Shown piece by piece: positions 8,924 to 15,688 of a DNA stretch of 45,763 bases. Origin of the DNA: Desulfovirgula thermocuniculi DSM 16036. GTDB lineage: Bacteria > Bacillota > Desulfotomaculia > Desulfotomaculales > Desulfovirgulaceae. Each line of letters opens with the position of its first letter. Within the stretch, counting starts at the first letter, position 1. Under the pieces are notes generated by a model, which had not been told where the DNA came from, ran no database searches, and saw only the letters and a program-made list of their open reading frames with translations. The stretch spans positions 1 to 45,763 of the forward strand of contig NZ_AUBR01000025.1 of NCBI RefSeq assembly GCF_000429345.1. Reading direction: 5' to 3'. Both the position numbers and the translations under genes were made by a program.

Positions 8924-9280
8924 ATGGAAGACGCGCTGATCCTGGATCGGCTGGCGGGCGACCTGCTGTCGTTCGGGGGAACGAAGGGCTTCGCGGGCGG
9001 CGCGCTGACCGCCCTGCAGGGCGTGCCTTTCCTTTTTCTTTTGGTGACCGCGGCGCACGCCGCCCTGCGGGGCCTGCTGTCCCCGCTACTGGGCCGCGCC
9101 GGGGCGAGCCTCGTGGCCCTCTCCGCCACGTCCCTGGCGGTGGCGGCGTTCTCCGTCAAGGCCGCCCAGCACCCCGCCCTGGCGTGGGCGCTGGTGGCGT
9201 GGGCGGCAAACGCCGCCGGGGCGGCCTCGGCGGAGTTGTTCTCGGCGTTGAGAAAAGTTTCTAATGGCGGCGGGAGGTGA
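8924..9280 (+). CDS. Small hydrophobic membrane protein of the tad operon, unknown
   Basis: 118 residues, Ala/Leu-rich, with three probable membrane helices (~30-50, ~55-80, ~85-110). I do not recognise a family. It sits between tadC and a TadG-like gene in the same transcription unit, with 12 bp and 4 bp gaps, so an accessory membrane role in pilus assembly is plausible but inferred from position only. ATG 8924 follows AGGGGGCGG. Confidence 0.7.
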   Translation: MEDALILDRLAGDLLSFGGTKGFAGGALTALQGVPFLFLLVTAAHAALRGLLSPLLGRAGASLVALSATSLAVAAFSVKAAQHPALAWALVAWAANAAGAASAELFSALRKVSNGGGR

Positions 9281-9284
9281 TAAT

Positions 9285-9977
9285 GTGGGGGAACTGGTGC
9301 GGCGCTTTTCGTGCGGCGAGCGCGGCACGGCGGTGCTGATCATGATGCTCGTCGTGCTCTCGTGCGTTTTCGGCGTCCTGGGGTACGACTACTCGCGGGC
9401 GCACGCCGTGCGGGCCAGGCTCCAGACGGCAGCCGACGCGGCCGCCCTCGCGGGGGCCATGCAGGCCGAGGTCGTGCCGGAGTACAAGTACGTCTTGGTG
9501 GACGGGAGCGGCAACGAGACCACCGACCCGGAAAAGGCGGTGAAGGTCAAGGCCAAGATCGTGAAGTACCACTGCGACCTGCAGAGGAGGGAGGCGCAGG
9601 CGCGGCAGGCGGCCCTCGCCGCGTTCAGGCAGAACCTGCTGGGCGAGAAGGTTCCCGTCTACGACGTGGCCTGCCCGCCCGCGGCGGGCCTTGTGCCCAA
9701 CCCGACGCCCGGGTACGAGCTGCAGCTGGGGGTGGACTGGTCCAAGCCCAAGTACGGCTCCGACGGCTCGGTGTACTACGACGAGTTTAAGGTCTCGCGC
9801 GCCGAGGCGGGCGTGAGGTCGTACCTCCTGGTGCCGCTGTTCAGGAGGGTGGCGGGGGGCGAGGACGCGTTCAAGGAACTGGTCTCCGCCCCCAGGCCGT
9901 CCGGCTGGAGCGGGGCCGTCAGGCTGGGCGCCCGCGGCTCCGCCCAAGCGCTACCGCCTCCCCCGCCAGGGGGATAA
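9285..9977 (+). CDS. TadG/TadE-like pseudopilin with N-terminal anchor
   Basis: About 230 residues. A short basic N-terminus, a Gly-containing processing-like segment (CGERGTAVLIM) and one membrane helix are followed by LQTAADAAALAGA, the hallmark of TadG-like proteins. The remainder is an extracytoplasmic domain of unknown fold. GTG 9285 is preferred over ATG 9264 because GGGAGGTGA lies 5-13 nt upstream of it. It is the last gene before the first strong terminator of the locus. Confidence 0.78.
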   Translation: MGELVRRFSCGERGTAVLIMMLVVLSCVFGVLGYDYSRAHAVRARLQTAADAAALAGAMQAEVVPEYKYVLVDGSGNETTDPEKAVKVKAKIVKYHCDLQRREAQARQAALAAFRQNLLGEKVPVYDVACPPAAGLVPNPTPGYELQLGVDWSKPKYGSDGSVYYDEFKVSRAEAGVRSYLLVPLFRRVAGGEDAFKELVSAPRPSGWSGAVRLGARGSAQALPPPPPGG

Positions 9978-9995
9978 CGCTCTAGAACCCGGCAT

Positions 9996-10026
9996 GCCGG
10001 GGAACTTCCCCCGGCGGCTTTTTTTT
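9996..10026 (+). terminator. Rho-independent terminator after the tadABC unit
   Basis: A GC-rich stem (GCCGGGGAA paired with TTCCCCCGGC, one-base bulge) is followed by eight T. The ribosome binding site of the next gene (GAGGGGGTGG) begins directly after the T run. Confidence 0.8.
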
Positions 10027-10042
10027 GAGGGGGTGGCATCGC

Positions 10043-10231
10043 GTGGCTAAGCGGTTTTTCTCTGAGGAACGCGGCGAGGCGGTGGTGTGGCTGGTGGTGG
10101 CGATCGTGGGCATCATTTTCGCGGTCATCGCCTTCCTCAGCTTCAGGCACCAGGGCGGCACCGTGGGCAATGAGATACCCGGGGCGGCCAGCAACGCGGC
10201 GTCGGGCCTCCAGCAGGTGAGGATACAGTAG
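10043..10231 (+). CDS. Small Flp-like pilin candidate 1
   Basis: 62 residues: a basic N-terminus, EERGEAVVW, one long hydrophobic helix, and a short polar C-terminus ending NAASGLQQVRIQ. It is a clear paralog of the 65-residue protein at 11706; the C-terminal 12 residues are identical. Size and layout match Flp-type pilins, and the gene is in a tad locus with a prepilin peptidase. The classic Flp processing motif (Gly, four residues, Glu-Tyr) is not present: Glu lies directly after the Gly and the +5 position is Trp. GTG 10043 is used because GAGGGGG is 7 nt upstream. Confidence 0.75.
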   Translation: MAKRFFSEERGEAVVWLVVAIVGIIFAVIAFLSFRHQGGTVGNEIPGAASNAASGLQQVRIQ

Positions 10232-10243
10232 GGGCGGTCTGCC

Positions 10244-11680
10244 TTGGGCAAGGGCGATTTCGCGCGGGCACTTGATGCTATCTTGGGGCTGGTAGTGGCC
10301 CTCTCGGTTGCCCTGGCCGTGGCCGCCGCGGCGGGGAACGCCATGGTGCAGGGCGACACCCTGTGGCACGTGAAGGCCGGGGAGTGGATCCTGGACAACC
10401 GCGCCGTGCCGAGGGCCGACCCCTTCTCGTGGACGGCCCCCGGCGCGCCCTGGCACGCCCACGAGTGGCTGTGGGAGGTGCTGGCGGCCTTGCTCTGGCG
10501 CGCGGCGGGCCCGTGGGGCGTGTGGTCGCTTGTGGCGCTGGGCGCCCTCCTGGCCGCGGGGTGCTCCTACGGCCTGGCCCTCCGCAGGTCGGGCAGCCCC
10601 GCGTGGGCGGCGGCGTGCACGTCCCTGGCGGCGGGCGCGCTGGCACCCTTCCTCAGCGCCAGGCCGCACACGCTCGCCCTGGGGTTGTTCGCCCTGTGGG
10701 TGCTGGTGCTCGACGCCGCCCGGGGGCGGCCGCGCTTCGCCGCGTTGGCCGCCCCCCTGGGGGCGCTGTGGGCCAACGCCCACGCCTCCGCCCCCGCCGG
10801 GGCGCTGGCGGGGGCGGCATTCCTGGCGGCGGACGCCCTCGCGGGGAGGAGGCCCGCCCCCGCGCAAGCTACCGCCCTGTTGATCTTCGCCGCCTCGGTC
10901 AACCTCAACCCCTGGGGCCCGGAGGTGTGGGCCTTCGCCGTGGCCGTCTCGTCGCGCCCCGAACTGGTGAACCTCATCTCCGAGTGGCAGTCCCCCAACT
11001 TCCACTCCCCGTTCCTCTGGCCCTGCCTGGCACTGGTGGGCGCGCTGTGCCTCCTCTGGGGGCGCTCCGACCGCGCGTTGCGCCTGCTCGCCGCGGGAGC
11101 CTTCGCGGCGGGGTTGCTGTCGCTCAGGCACCTGCCGTACTTCCTGCTCCTCTGGCCCGCCGCCGCGGCGCCCGCGCTGGCGGCCAGGTTCGGCGGGCCG
11201 GGGAGGAAGACGTTCGTTGCAGGGAGTTGCGTTGCGGCTGCGGCGGCCCTCGCCGTGGCCCTGGCGGCCCTTCCCCCGAACTGGCTGGAGAAGCCGCAGG
11301 AGGGGGAACCCTTCCCGGTCGCCGCCGTGCGGTTCATGAAGGAGCGCGGCCTCACCGAGGGGGTGTTCAACCACTACACCTGGGGCGGCTACCTCGTCTG
11401 GGAGGGCGTGCGGCCGTTTATCGACGGGAGGGCCGATATGTACCTCCTGTCCGGCTCGGGCGTCCTGGAGGACTACGACGCCGCCGCGGGCATCCTCAGG
11501 CGACCCGACCCCGACGGCGTGTTCGAGAGGCGGGGAGTGAGGGTCGTCCTGGTGCCCGCCAAATCATGGCTGGCCCTCTACCTCTCCCGGCACCCGGACT
11601 GGGAGGAGGCCTACAGGGACGAGACGGCGGCGGTGTTCGCGCGCCGCCCGCGGGTCAGCCCGCCGGGCGGGAGCTCTTAA
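10244..11680 (+). CDS. Polytopic membrane protein, GT-C-glycosyltransferase-like
   Basis: 478 residues with about ten membrane helices and a soluble C-terminal segment. The first extracytoplasmic loop has the block DTLWHVKAGEWILDNR..P..DPFSW followed by HEWLWE, resembling the acidic catalytic loops of GT-C polyprenyl-phosphate-sugar transferases; the last part carries PFIDGRADMY. I infer, not prove, a GT-C role, transferring a lipid-linked sugar to an exported acceptor. It is flanked on both sides by pilin-like genes and is close to a GT2 polyprenyl-P-sugar synthase-like gene, which fits pilin or surface glycosylation. TTG 10244 follows TAGGGGCGG. Confidence 0.72.
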   Translation: MGKGDFARALDAILGLVVALSVALAVAAAAGNAMVQGDTLWHVKAGEWILDNRAVPRADPFSWTAPGAPWHAHEWLWEVLAALLWRAAGPWGVWSLVALGALLAAGCSYGLALRRSGSPAWAAACTSLAAGALAPFLSARPHTLALGLFALWVLVLDAARGRPRFAALAAPLGALWANAHASAPAGALAGAAFLAADALAGRRPAPAQATALLIFAASVNLNPWGPEVWAFAVAVSSRPELVNLISEWQSPNFHSPFLWPCLALVGALCLLWGRSDRALRLLAAGAFAAGLLSLRHLPYFLLLWPAAAAPALAARFGGPGRKTFVAGSCVAAAAALAVALAALPPNWLEKPQEGEPFPVAAVRFMKERGLTEGVFNHYTWGGYLVWEGVRPFIDGRADMYLLSGSGVLEDYDAAAGILRRPDPDGVFERRGVRVVLVPAKSWLALYLSRHPDWEEAYRDETAAVFARRPRVSPPGGSS

Positions 11681-11705
11681 TTTTTAGAAAAGGAGGTGAA
11701 TCGGC

Positions 11706-11903
11706 ATGTTCGGCCTGCTCAAGAAGTTCTTTTCCGGCGAGGGCGGCGAGGCGGTGGTGTGGATCGTCGTGACCATCATCGGGATCATCATCGCCGTGGC
11801 CGCGTTCCTCAAGTTCAAGAACTCGCCAGGCAACGTGGGTACTGAGATAAACGCCGTTGCCAACAACGCCGCGAGCGGCCTGCAGCAAGTGAGGATACAG
11901 TGA
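11706..11903 (+). CDS. Small Flp-like pilin candidate 2, probably the major one
   Basis: 65 residues, paralog of the protein at 10043: SGEGGEAVVWIVV, hydrophobic helix, FKFKNSPGN-like turn and the same C-terminus NAASGLQQVRIQ. It has the best ribosome binding site of the region (AAAGGAGGTGA, 8 nt before ATG) and its own strong terminator immediately downstream, both fitting high expression. I infer a structural pilin; the atypical cleavage region is discussed in the findings. Confidence 0.78.
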   Translation: MFGLLKKFFSGEGGEAVVWIVVTIIGIIIAVAAFLKFKNSPGNVGTEINAVANNAASGLQQVRIQ

Positions 11904-11910
11904 CGATTTC

Positions 11911-11946
11911 GGACCCTCTCAGAGAGGGTCCTCTTCTTTTTTTTTT
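11911..11946 (+). terminator. Rho-independent terminator after pilin candidate 2
   Basis: Perfect 9-bp stem GGACCCTCT/AGAGGGTCC with a CAG loop, followed by a T-rich tract ending in ten T. The next gene's GGGGGG ribosome binding site abuts it. Confidence 0.88.
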
Positions 11947-11960
11947 GGGGGGTGTTCGGA

Positions 11961-12128
11961 ATGGCGAAAGCGATCGTGGATTTCCTGCGCCGCGACCGCG
12001 GGGAGGCCGTCCCGTGGCTGGTAGTGACGTTAGTGGGGATCATACTGGCGGTGGCCGTCTGGAAGGGCCTGGGTCCCGGCGTGAGGCAGGCCGCCCAGAA
12101 GATGGGCAACGCCCTGGCGGGGCAGTAG
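11961..12128 (+). CDS. Small pilin-like membrane protein 3
   Basis: 55 residues: MAKAIVDFLRRDRGEAVPW, a hydrophobic helix of about 18 residues, then a short amphipathic basic tail ending NALAGQ. It shares the RGEAVxW signature with the proteins at 10043 and 11706 and lies directly after them, behind TTGGGGGGTG. Possibly a minor pilin or a pilus initiator. The following GT2 gene starts 6 bp downstream. Confidence 0.7.
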   Translation: MAKAIVDFLRRDRGEAVPWLVVTLVGIILAVAVWKGLGPGVRQAAQKMGNALAGQ

Positions 12129-12134
12129 TAGGGG

Positions 12135-12944
12135 GTGCCGCTCGCCGTGCACAGCGTCGTCGTCCCGGCCTATAACGAGGAAACCCGCCTGCCCGGTACC
12201 CTGGAGGCGATACGGGCGCACCTGTCGGGTCGGGAATACGAGGTCGTCGTGGTGGACGACGGCTCCTCCGACCGCACGGCGGAGGTCGCCGGGGAATTCG
12301 GCTGCCGGGTGGTCAGGCACCCGCGCAACCTGGGCAAGGGCACGGCGGTCAGGACCGGAGTCCTGGCTTCGAGGGGAGATCTGATCCTGGTGACGGACGC
12401 CGACCTGGCGGCGCCCGTAACGGAACTGCCGAAGCTGGAGGCGGCACTTGAAAGGGGTGCAGACATCGCCATCGGCTCCCGCGAGGCACCGGGGGCGAGG
12501 GTGAGGAGGGCCTCCCCGGGGCGGAAGCTCGCGGGGAGGCTCTTCAACCTCCTGGTGCGGCTCCTCACGGGGTTGCCCTACCGGGACACCCAGTGCGGGT
12601 TCAAACTCTTCCGGGGGGAGGCCGCGCGGGCGCTCTTTTCCCGCGCGGCGTGTGACGGGTACTGCTTCGAAGTGGAGGTCCTGCTCCTGGCCCGGGAGAT
12701 GGGCCTGAGAGTGGAGGAGGTGGGCGTGGAGTGGCACGACAGGCCGGGCTCGAAGGTGAGGCTCTTGCGGGACGGGTGGAGGATGTTCCGGGAGTTATTG
12801 GAGCTGAAGAGGCGGTTGCCGTGTGCCAGGAAAATGATACCCTTAGGACTGCCGGGAGTGGCGGGAAAGGTGTCACCGAATCCGTCCTTAAAGGAAGCGG
12901 ATTCCCAAGCCGCGGTTTCTTTATGGAGCGGGAAAAGGCTCTGA
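12135..12944 (+). CDS. GT2 family polyprenyl-phosphate sugar synthase (DPM1-like)
   Basis: 269 residues of GT-A fold: SVVVPAYNEE at the start, EVVVVDDGSSDRT, NLGKGTAVRTG, then TDADLAAP carrying the DxD metal motif, and QCGFKLFRG typical of dolichol-phosphate mannose/glucose synthase-like enzymes. There is no C-terminal membrane pair, so it is the short form. It would charge a polyprenyl phosphate with a hexose at the cytoplasmic face, a suitable donor for the GT-C-like protein at 10244. The last ~40 residues are not typical of the family and overlap the next gene by 22 nt. Confidence 0.85.
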   Translation: MPLAVHSVVVPAYNEETRLPGTLEAIRAHLSGREYEVVVVDDGSSDRTAEVAGEFGCRVVRHPRNLGKGTAVRTGVLASRGDLILVTDADLAAPVTELPKLEAALERGADIAIGSREAPGARVRRASPGRKLAGRLFNLLVRLLTGLPYRDTQCGFKLFRGEAARALFSRAACDGYCFEVEVLLLAREMGLRVEEVGVEWHDRPGSKVRLLRDGWRMFRELLELKRRLPCARKMIPLGLPGVAGKVSPNPSLKEADSQAAVSLWSGKRL

Positions 12945-13318
12945 CGGCGCTCATACTAGCGGTGCTGATGGGCATCTACGGGGTGGTGTTTACCGTGATT
13001 GACTTCAAGCGGCAGGCGGAAGTTAAGGCGAGGTGGAACAGCTTCGCGAGCGTGCCTTACGAATACCGCCTTCCCGCGTACGGGACGTGGTTCTACGCGA
13101 AAAACGAAGAGGATTACCGCTTCCTCGTGTCCGGAGCCGCACGGAAACCCAGAAATGAGGCACGGGTGCCCGGCTGGTACCTCGTCGTGCCCGCAGAAGG
13201 ATCCGGTATCCTCCAGGAAGGAAAGCGCGTTTACTCTTACGACGAGGTGAGGGAAGAACTCGGTCGGGTGCTGGCTCACCTGCCTAGAGAGGTAGCGGGG
13301 GCGGGTGCGGGGCGGTGA
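12923..13318 (+). CDS. Membrane-anchored hypothetical protein
   Basis: 131 residues with one N-terminal membrane helix (~7-27) and a soluble domain rich in Tyr and charged residues (YEYRLPAYGTWFYAKNEEDYRFLV). No family recognised. ATG 12923 lies inside the end of the GT2 gene and has no clear ribosome binding site close by, suggesting coupling; the stop overlaps the next gene in GTGA. Its composition is slightly less GC-rich than its neighbours. Confidence 0.6.
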   Translation: MEREKALTALILAVLMGIYGVVFTVIDFKRQAEVKARWNSFASVPYEYRLPAYGTWFYAKNEEDYRFLVSGAARKPRNEARVPGWYLVVPAEGSGILQEGKRVYSYDEVREELGRVLAHLPREVAGAGAGR

Positions 13319-14037
13319 GGAGGGTTGGACGCCGCAGGGATTCCGGAAGAGCCTGCTGGGAACTCTTCTCCGGCGACTGCTGGTACTTCCGGGCCAGGAC
13401 GCACGTCCTGGCCCGCCTGGTCTCCCGGTGCCTGCCGCCGGACTCCTGGGTCCTGGACGTAGGCTGCGGGGACGGCAGGCTGGCGGCGGCGCTACCGCAG
13501 TACCGCTGGTGCGGCGTCGAACCCGACCCGGTTCTGCGGGAGGCGGCCCGCGCGAGGGGGGTGCGCGTCCTGCCGGGGTGTGCGGGGGAACTGCCCTTCC
13601 CGGACGGCGCCTTCGACGCCGCGTGCCTCTTCGACGTGCTGGAGCACGTGGAGGACGACCGGGCGGCGCTGGCGGAGGCACGCAGGGTGCTGAAACCCGG
13701 CGGGCTGCTCTTCGTCTCCGTGCCCCTGCACCCGGAGATGTGGTCCGCCCACGACAGCACCTGCGGGCATTTCAGGAGGTACAGGAAGGGGGAGGCGGCG
13801 GGGTTGGCCGCCTCCCTCGGCTTCGCGGTGGTGGAAAGGAGCTACTTCGTGTCGCTTTTCCTGCCGCTAGCCTGGCTGGCGAGGAAGTTCGGGCGCGGCG
13901 GCCCTGGCAGGTTGCCCGGGTTGCTGGATCGGGTCGCGGAGGAGGTTCTGGTCTTCGACGCGCGCCTCCGCTTACCGTTCGGGTTGAGCGAGCTAACCGT
14001 TTTCAGGCGGCGGGAGGGTGGGTTGCTTGGGAGTTAA
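13315..14037 (+). CDS. Class I SAM-dependent methyltransferase (Methyltransf_11-like)
   Basis: 240 residues. The SAM-binding motif I is VLDVGCGDG (~46-54), followed by an acidic loop (GVEPDP), the LPFPDGAFDAACLFDVLEHVED segment and a post-motif LKPGGLLFVSVP. Substrate not evident; the position between glycosyltransferase and prepilin peptidase genes suggests methylation of a glycan, lipid carrier or pilin. GTG 13315 overlaps the preceding stop by 4 nt (GTGA). Confidence 0.85.
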   Translation: MRRVGRRRDSGRACWELFSGDCWYFRARTHVLARLVSRCLPPDSWVLDVGCGDGRLAAALPQYRWCGVEPDPVLREAARARGVRVLPGCAGELPFPDGAFDAACLFDVLEHVEDDRAALAEARRVLKPGGLLFVSVPLHPEMWSAHDSTCGHFRRYRKGEAAGLAASLGFAVVERSYFVSLFLPLAWLARKFGRGGPGRLPGLLDRVAEEVLVFDARLRLPFGLSELTVFRRREGGLLGS

Positions 14038-14401
14038 GAAGAAATTTCCCGAGAAACTCAAGAGCTTTCTTCGTTTTCTCACAACTGTCGAGGGCATGAT
14101 GCTTGGGATTGGTGCTTCACTTTTTTTGGCGTCCATTTACAAATCATGGGAAGAGGAACCAAAAACAATTTTTGGCTTTACATCGCTCTTTACCGGATTC
14201 ATGACAGGATCGTTGATCAATCTTTTTCGCCCGAACATCAGGAAGAGCAAGACTTTCTGGGGAATTGTTTCTTTGGGTTTGATCGTCTTTTGCGCTTCCT
14301 GGTTTTTTGAGGTTGCGGGAACGAAAGAACTACTGGGTTTGTCCGCATTCGTTCTCGGACTTGGCCTGAGCGCGGTCCTGTTCAGAACATTTTCTTCCTG
14401 A
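14027..14401 (+). CDS. Small membrane protein of foreign composition, unknown
   Basis: About 124 residues with four probable membrane helices after a basic amphipathic N-terminus (VKKKFPEKLKSFLRF). No family recognised. Codon use is clearly AT-richer than the flanking genes, suggesting recent acquisition into the pilus locus. TTG 14027 follows GGGAGGGTGGG at good spacing; GTG 14018 is an alternative. It overlaps the end of the methyltransferase gene. Confidence 0.6.
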   Translation: MGVKKKFPEKLKSFLRFLTTVEGMMLGIGASLFLASIYKSWEEEPKTIFGFTSLFTGFMTGSLINLFRPNIRKSKTFWGIVSLGLIVFCASWFFEVAGTKELLGLSAFVLGLGLSAVLFRTFSS

Positions 14402-14431
14402 TCTTCTGAAGTCCGAGCGAGGTGGCCGCTT

Positions 14432-14947
14432 ATGTATATGTTTGAGTTCGCCGGGGACGCGCTGGCGGTCGGTGCGGCGGTGCTGGGTGCCGCGCTGGAC
14501 CTGCGCTCCCGCAGGATCCCGAACTGGCTGACCTTCCCGGGGATGCTCCTGGGCCTCCTCCTGGGCCTGGCGAGCGGGAGGTTCTCCCAGGCGGCGGGCA
14601 CCCTCGGGATTTGCCTCCTCGCGGGTTTCCTCCTGTGGTTGCTGGGCTGCTTCGGGGAGGGGGACGCGAAGCTCTTCGCGGCCCTGGGCGCGCTGGCCGG
14701 GGCGGACGCGGCCTTCCTGGGGTTGGCCCTGTCGCTGCCGCTCCTCCTGCTGTGGGCCGCGCCAGCGAGGCTGAGGAGGCTCGGCCTGCGGGGGTGGCTG
14801 GGGGCGGAACTGGCCGCCCTGAAGATGCTCCTCGTGGGGGCGAGGCCAGGTGCCGCGGGCACCCCCTTCGAACCCCTGCCCTTCGCGCCGTTCCTGTGCG
14901 CGGGGTTTGTCGCGGCGCTGGCTTTGTTGAGAACAAGGGTGGTTTAA
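14432..14947 (+). CDS. Prepilin peptidase, A24 (TadV/CpaA type)
   Basis: 171 residues, polytopic, lacking the N-terminal methylase domain of PilD as expected for Tad-type enzymes. The two catalytic aspartates are seen: D23 in LDLRSRRIPN and D78 in GEGDAKL (the GxGD motif). It would cleave the leader peptides of the pilin-like proteins here. It is the only A24 peptidase in the window, so it may also process the two type IV pilins at 42225 and 44049 unless another is encoded elsewhere. ATG 14432 follows GCGAGGTGG. Confidence 0.9.
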   Translation: MYMFEFAGDALAVGAAVLGAALDLRSRRIPNWLTFPGMLLGLLLGLASGRFSQAAGTLGICLLAGFLLWLLGCFGEGDAKLFAALGALAGADAAFLGLALSLPLLLLWAAPARLRRLGLRGWLGAELAALKMLLVGARPGAAGTPFEPLPFAPFLCAGFVAALALLRTRVV

Positions 14948-14950
14948 GCC

Positions 14951-15688
14951 GTGCGGGTGCCAGGTTTGGGGGCACGCTTTCCGTCCTGCCTGCTCCTAAC
15001 CCTGATGGGTGAGAGGCTCGTGGCCGAAGTTCCTAGCGAGGTGTTCGGCACCCTCTGGGTGACCGATGCCGTGTGGGCGCCACGGCGCCACCTCAGGTCG
15101 GACTTCCTCACCGTGCAGACCGTGCTCGACCGCCGCGACCCCGGGCGGCCACGCGCTTTTCCGCTCAAAGTGGCAACGCGGGCCCTGGAAGCCTGCCCCG
15201 TTCCCGGAGACGTGCTGGTCCTCGGCCTCGGAGGCGGGGCGTTCGTCCACGCCGCCCTCCGCCTGCGCCCCGGTGCGAGGGTCGTGGCCGTGGAGGCCGA
15301 TCCCGCGGTTGTGGAAGCGGCCCGCCTCTACTTCGGCCTGCCGCGGGAGGCGGAGGTCGCGGTCTGCGGCGCGCTCGAGTTCCTGCGGCGGGCGGTGCCC
15401 GCCAAGAGGCGCTTCGCGTTCGCCCTCGTGGATGTCTTCGACCGCACCCACACGCCCGCGTGGTTGGGGGAACTGGCACCCCTCGTGAGGGACGCCCTGC
15501 TACCGGACGGCGTCACGGTGGTGAACACGACCAGACTCCACCCCTTCGACCGGAAGCAGGCCGCCGCAGCGGCGGCCTTCAGGGCGGCGTTCCCGGCGGT
15601 GGAGGCGCGGCGCTTCCCCCCGGTGCCGCCGTGCAACGAAGTGCTGGTGTGCTGGAAATCTGTGGAAAGGGGGTGTTTCGGTTGCTGA
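14951..15688 (+). CDS. Spermidine-synthase-like / class I methyltransferase-fold protein
   Basis: 245 residues with a Rossmann core: VLVLGLGGGAFVHAAL resembles the GGGxG loop of spermidine synthase-like proteins, then VVAVEADPAVVEAAR and FALVDVFDR. The typical catalytic DSTDP motif of true aminopropyltransferases is absent (DVFDRTHTP), so the substrate is uncertain. GTG 14951 begins 3 nt after the peptidase gene, and the 3' end overlaps the adhesin gene by 7 nt. Distantly related to the enzyme at 38911. Confidence 0.7.
   Translation: MRVPGLGARFPSCLLLTLMGERLVAEVPSEVFGTLWVTDAVWAPRRHLRSDFLTVQTVLDRRDPGRPRAFPLKVATRALEACPVPGDVLVLGLGGGAFVHAALRLRPGARVVAVEADPAVVEAARLYFGLPREAEVAVCGALEFLRRAVPAKRRFAFALVDVFDRTHTPAWLGELAPLVRDALLPDGVTVVNTTRLHPFDRKQAAAAAAFRAAFPAVEARRFPPVPPCNEVLVCWKSVERGCFGC

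Noticed and set aside
9776-11374. Long - strand open frame (532 codons) opposite the TadG-like and GT-C-like genes
   Set aside because: Low-complexity Arg/Gly/Pro-rich translation, no ribosome binding site, and it crosses a terminator and three + genes.
15073-15681. Upstream extension of the adhesin reading frame
   Set aside because: This part is opposed by the clear spermidine-synthase-like gene in another frame; the ribosome binding site and TadE-like start place the true beginning at 15682.
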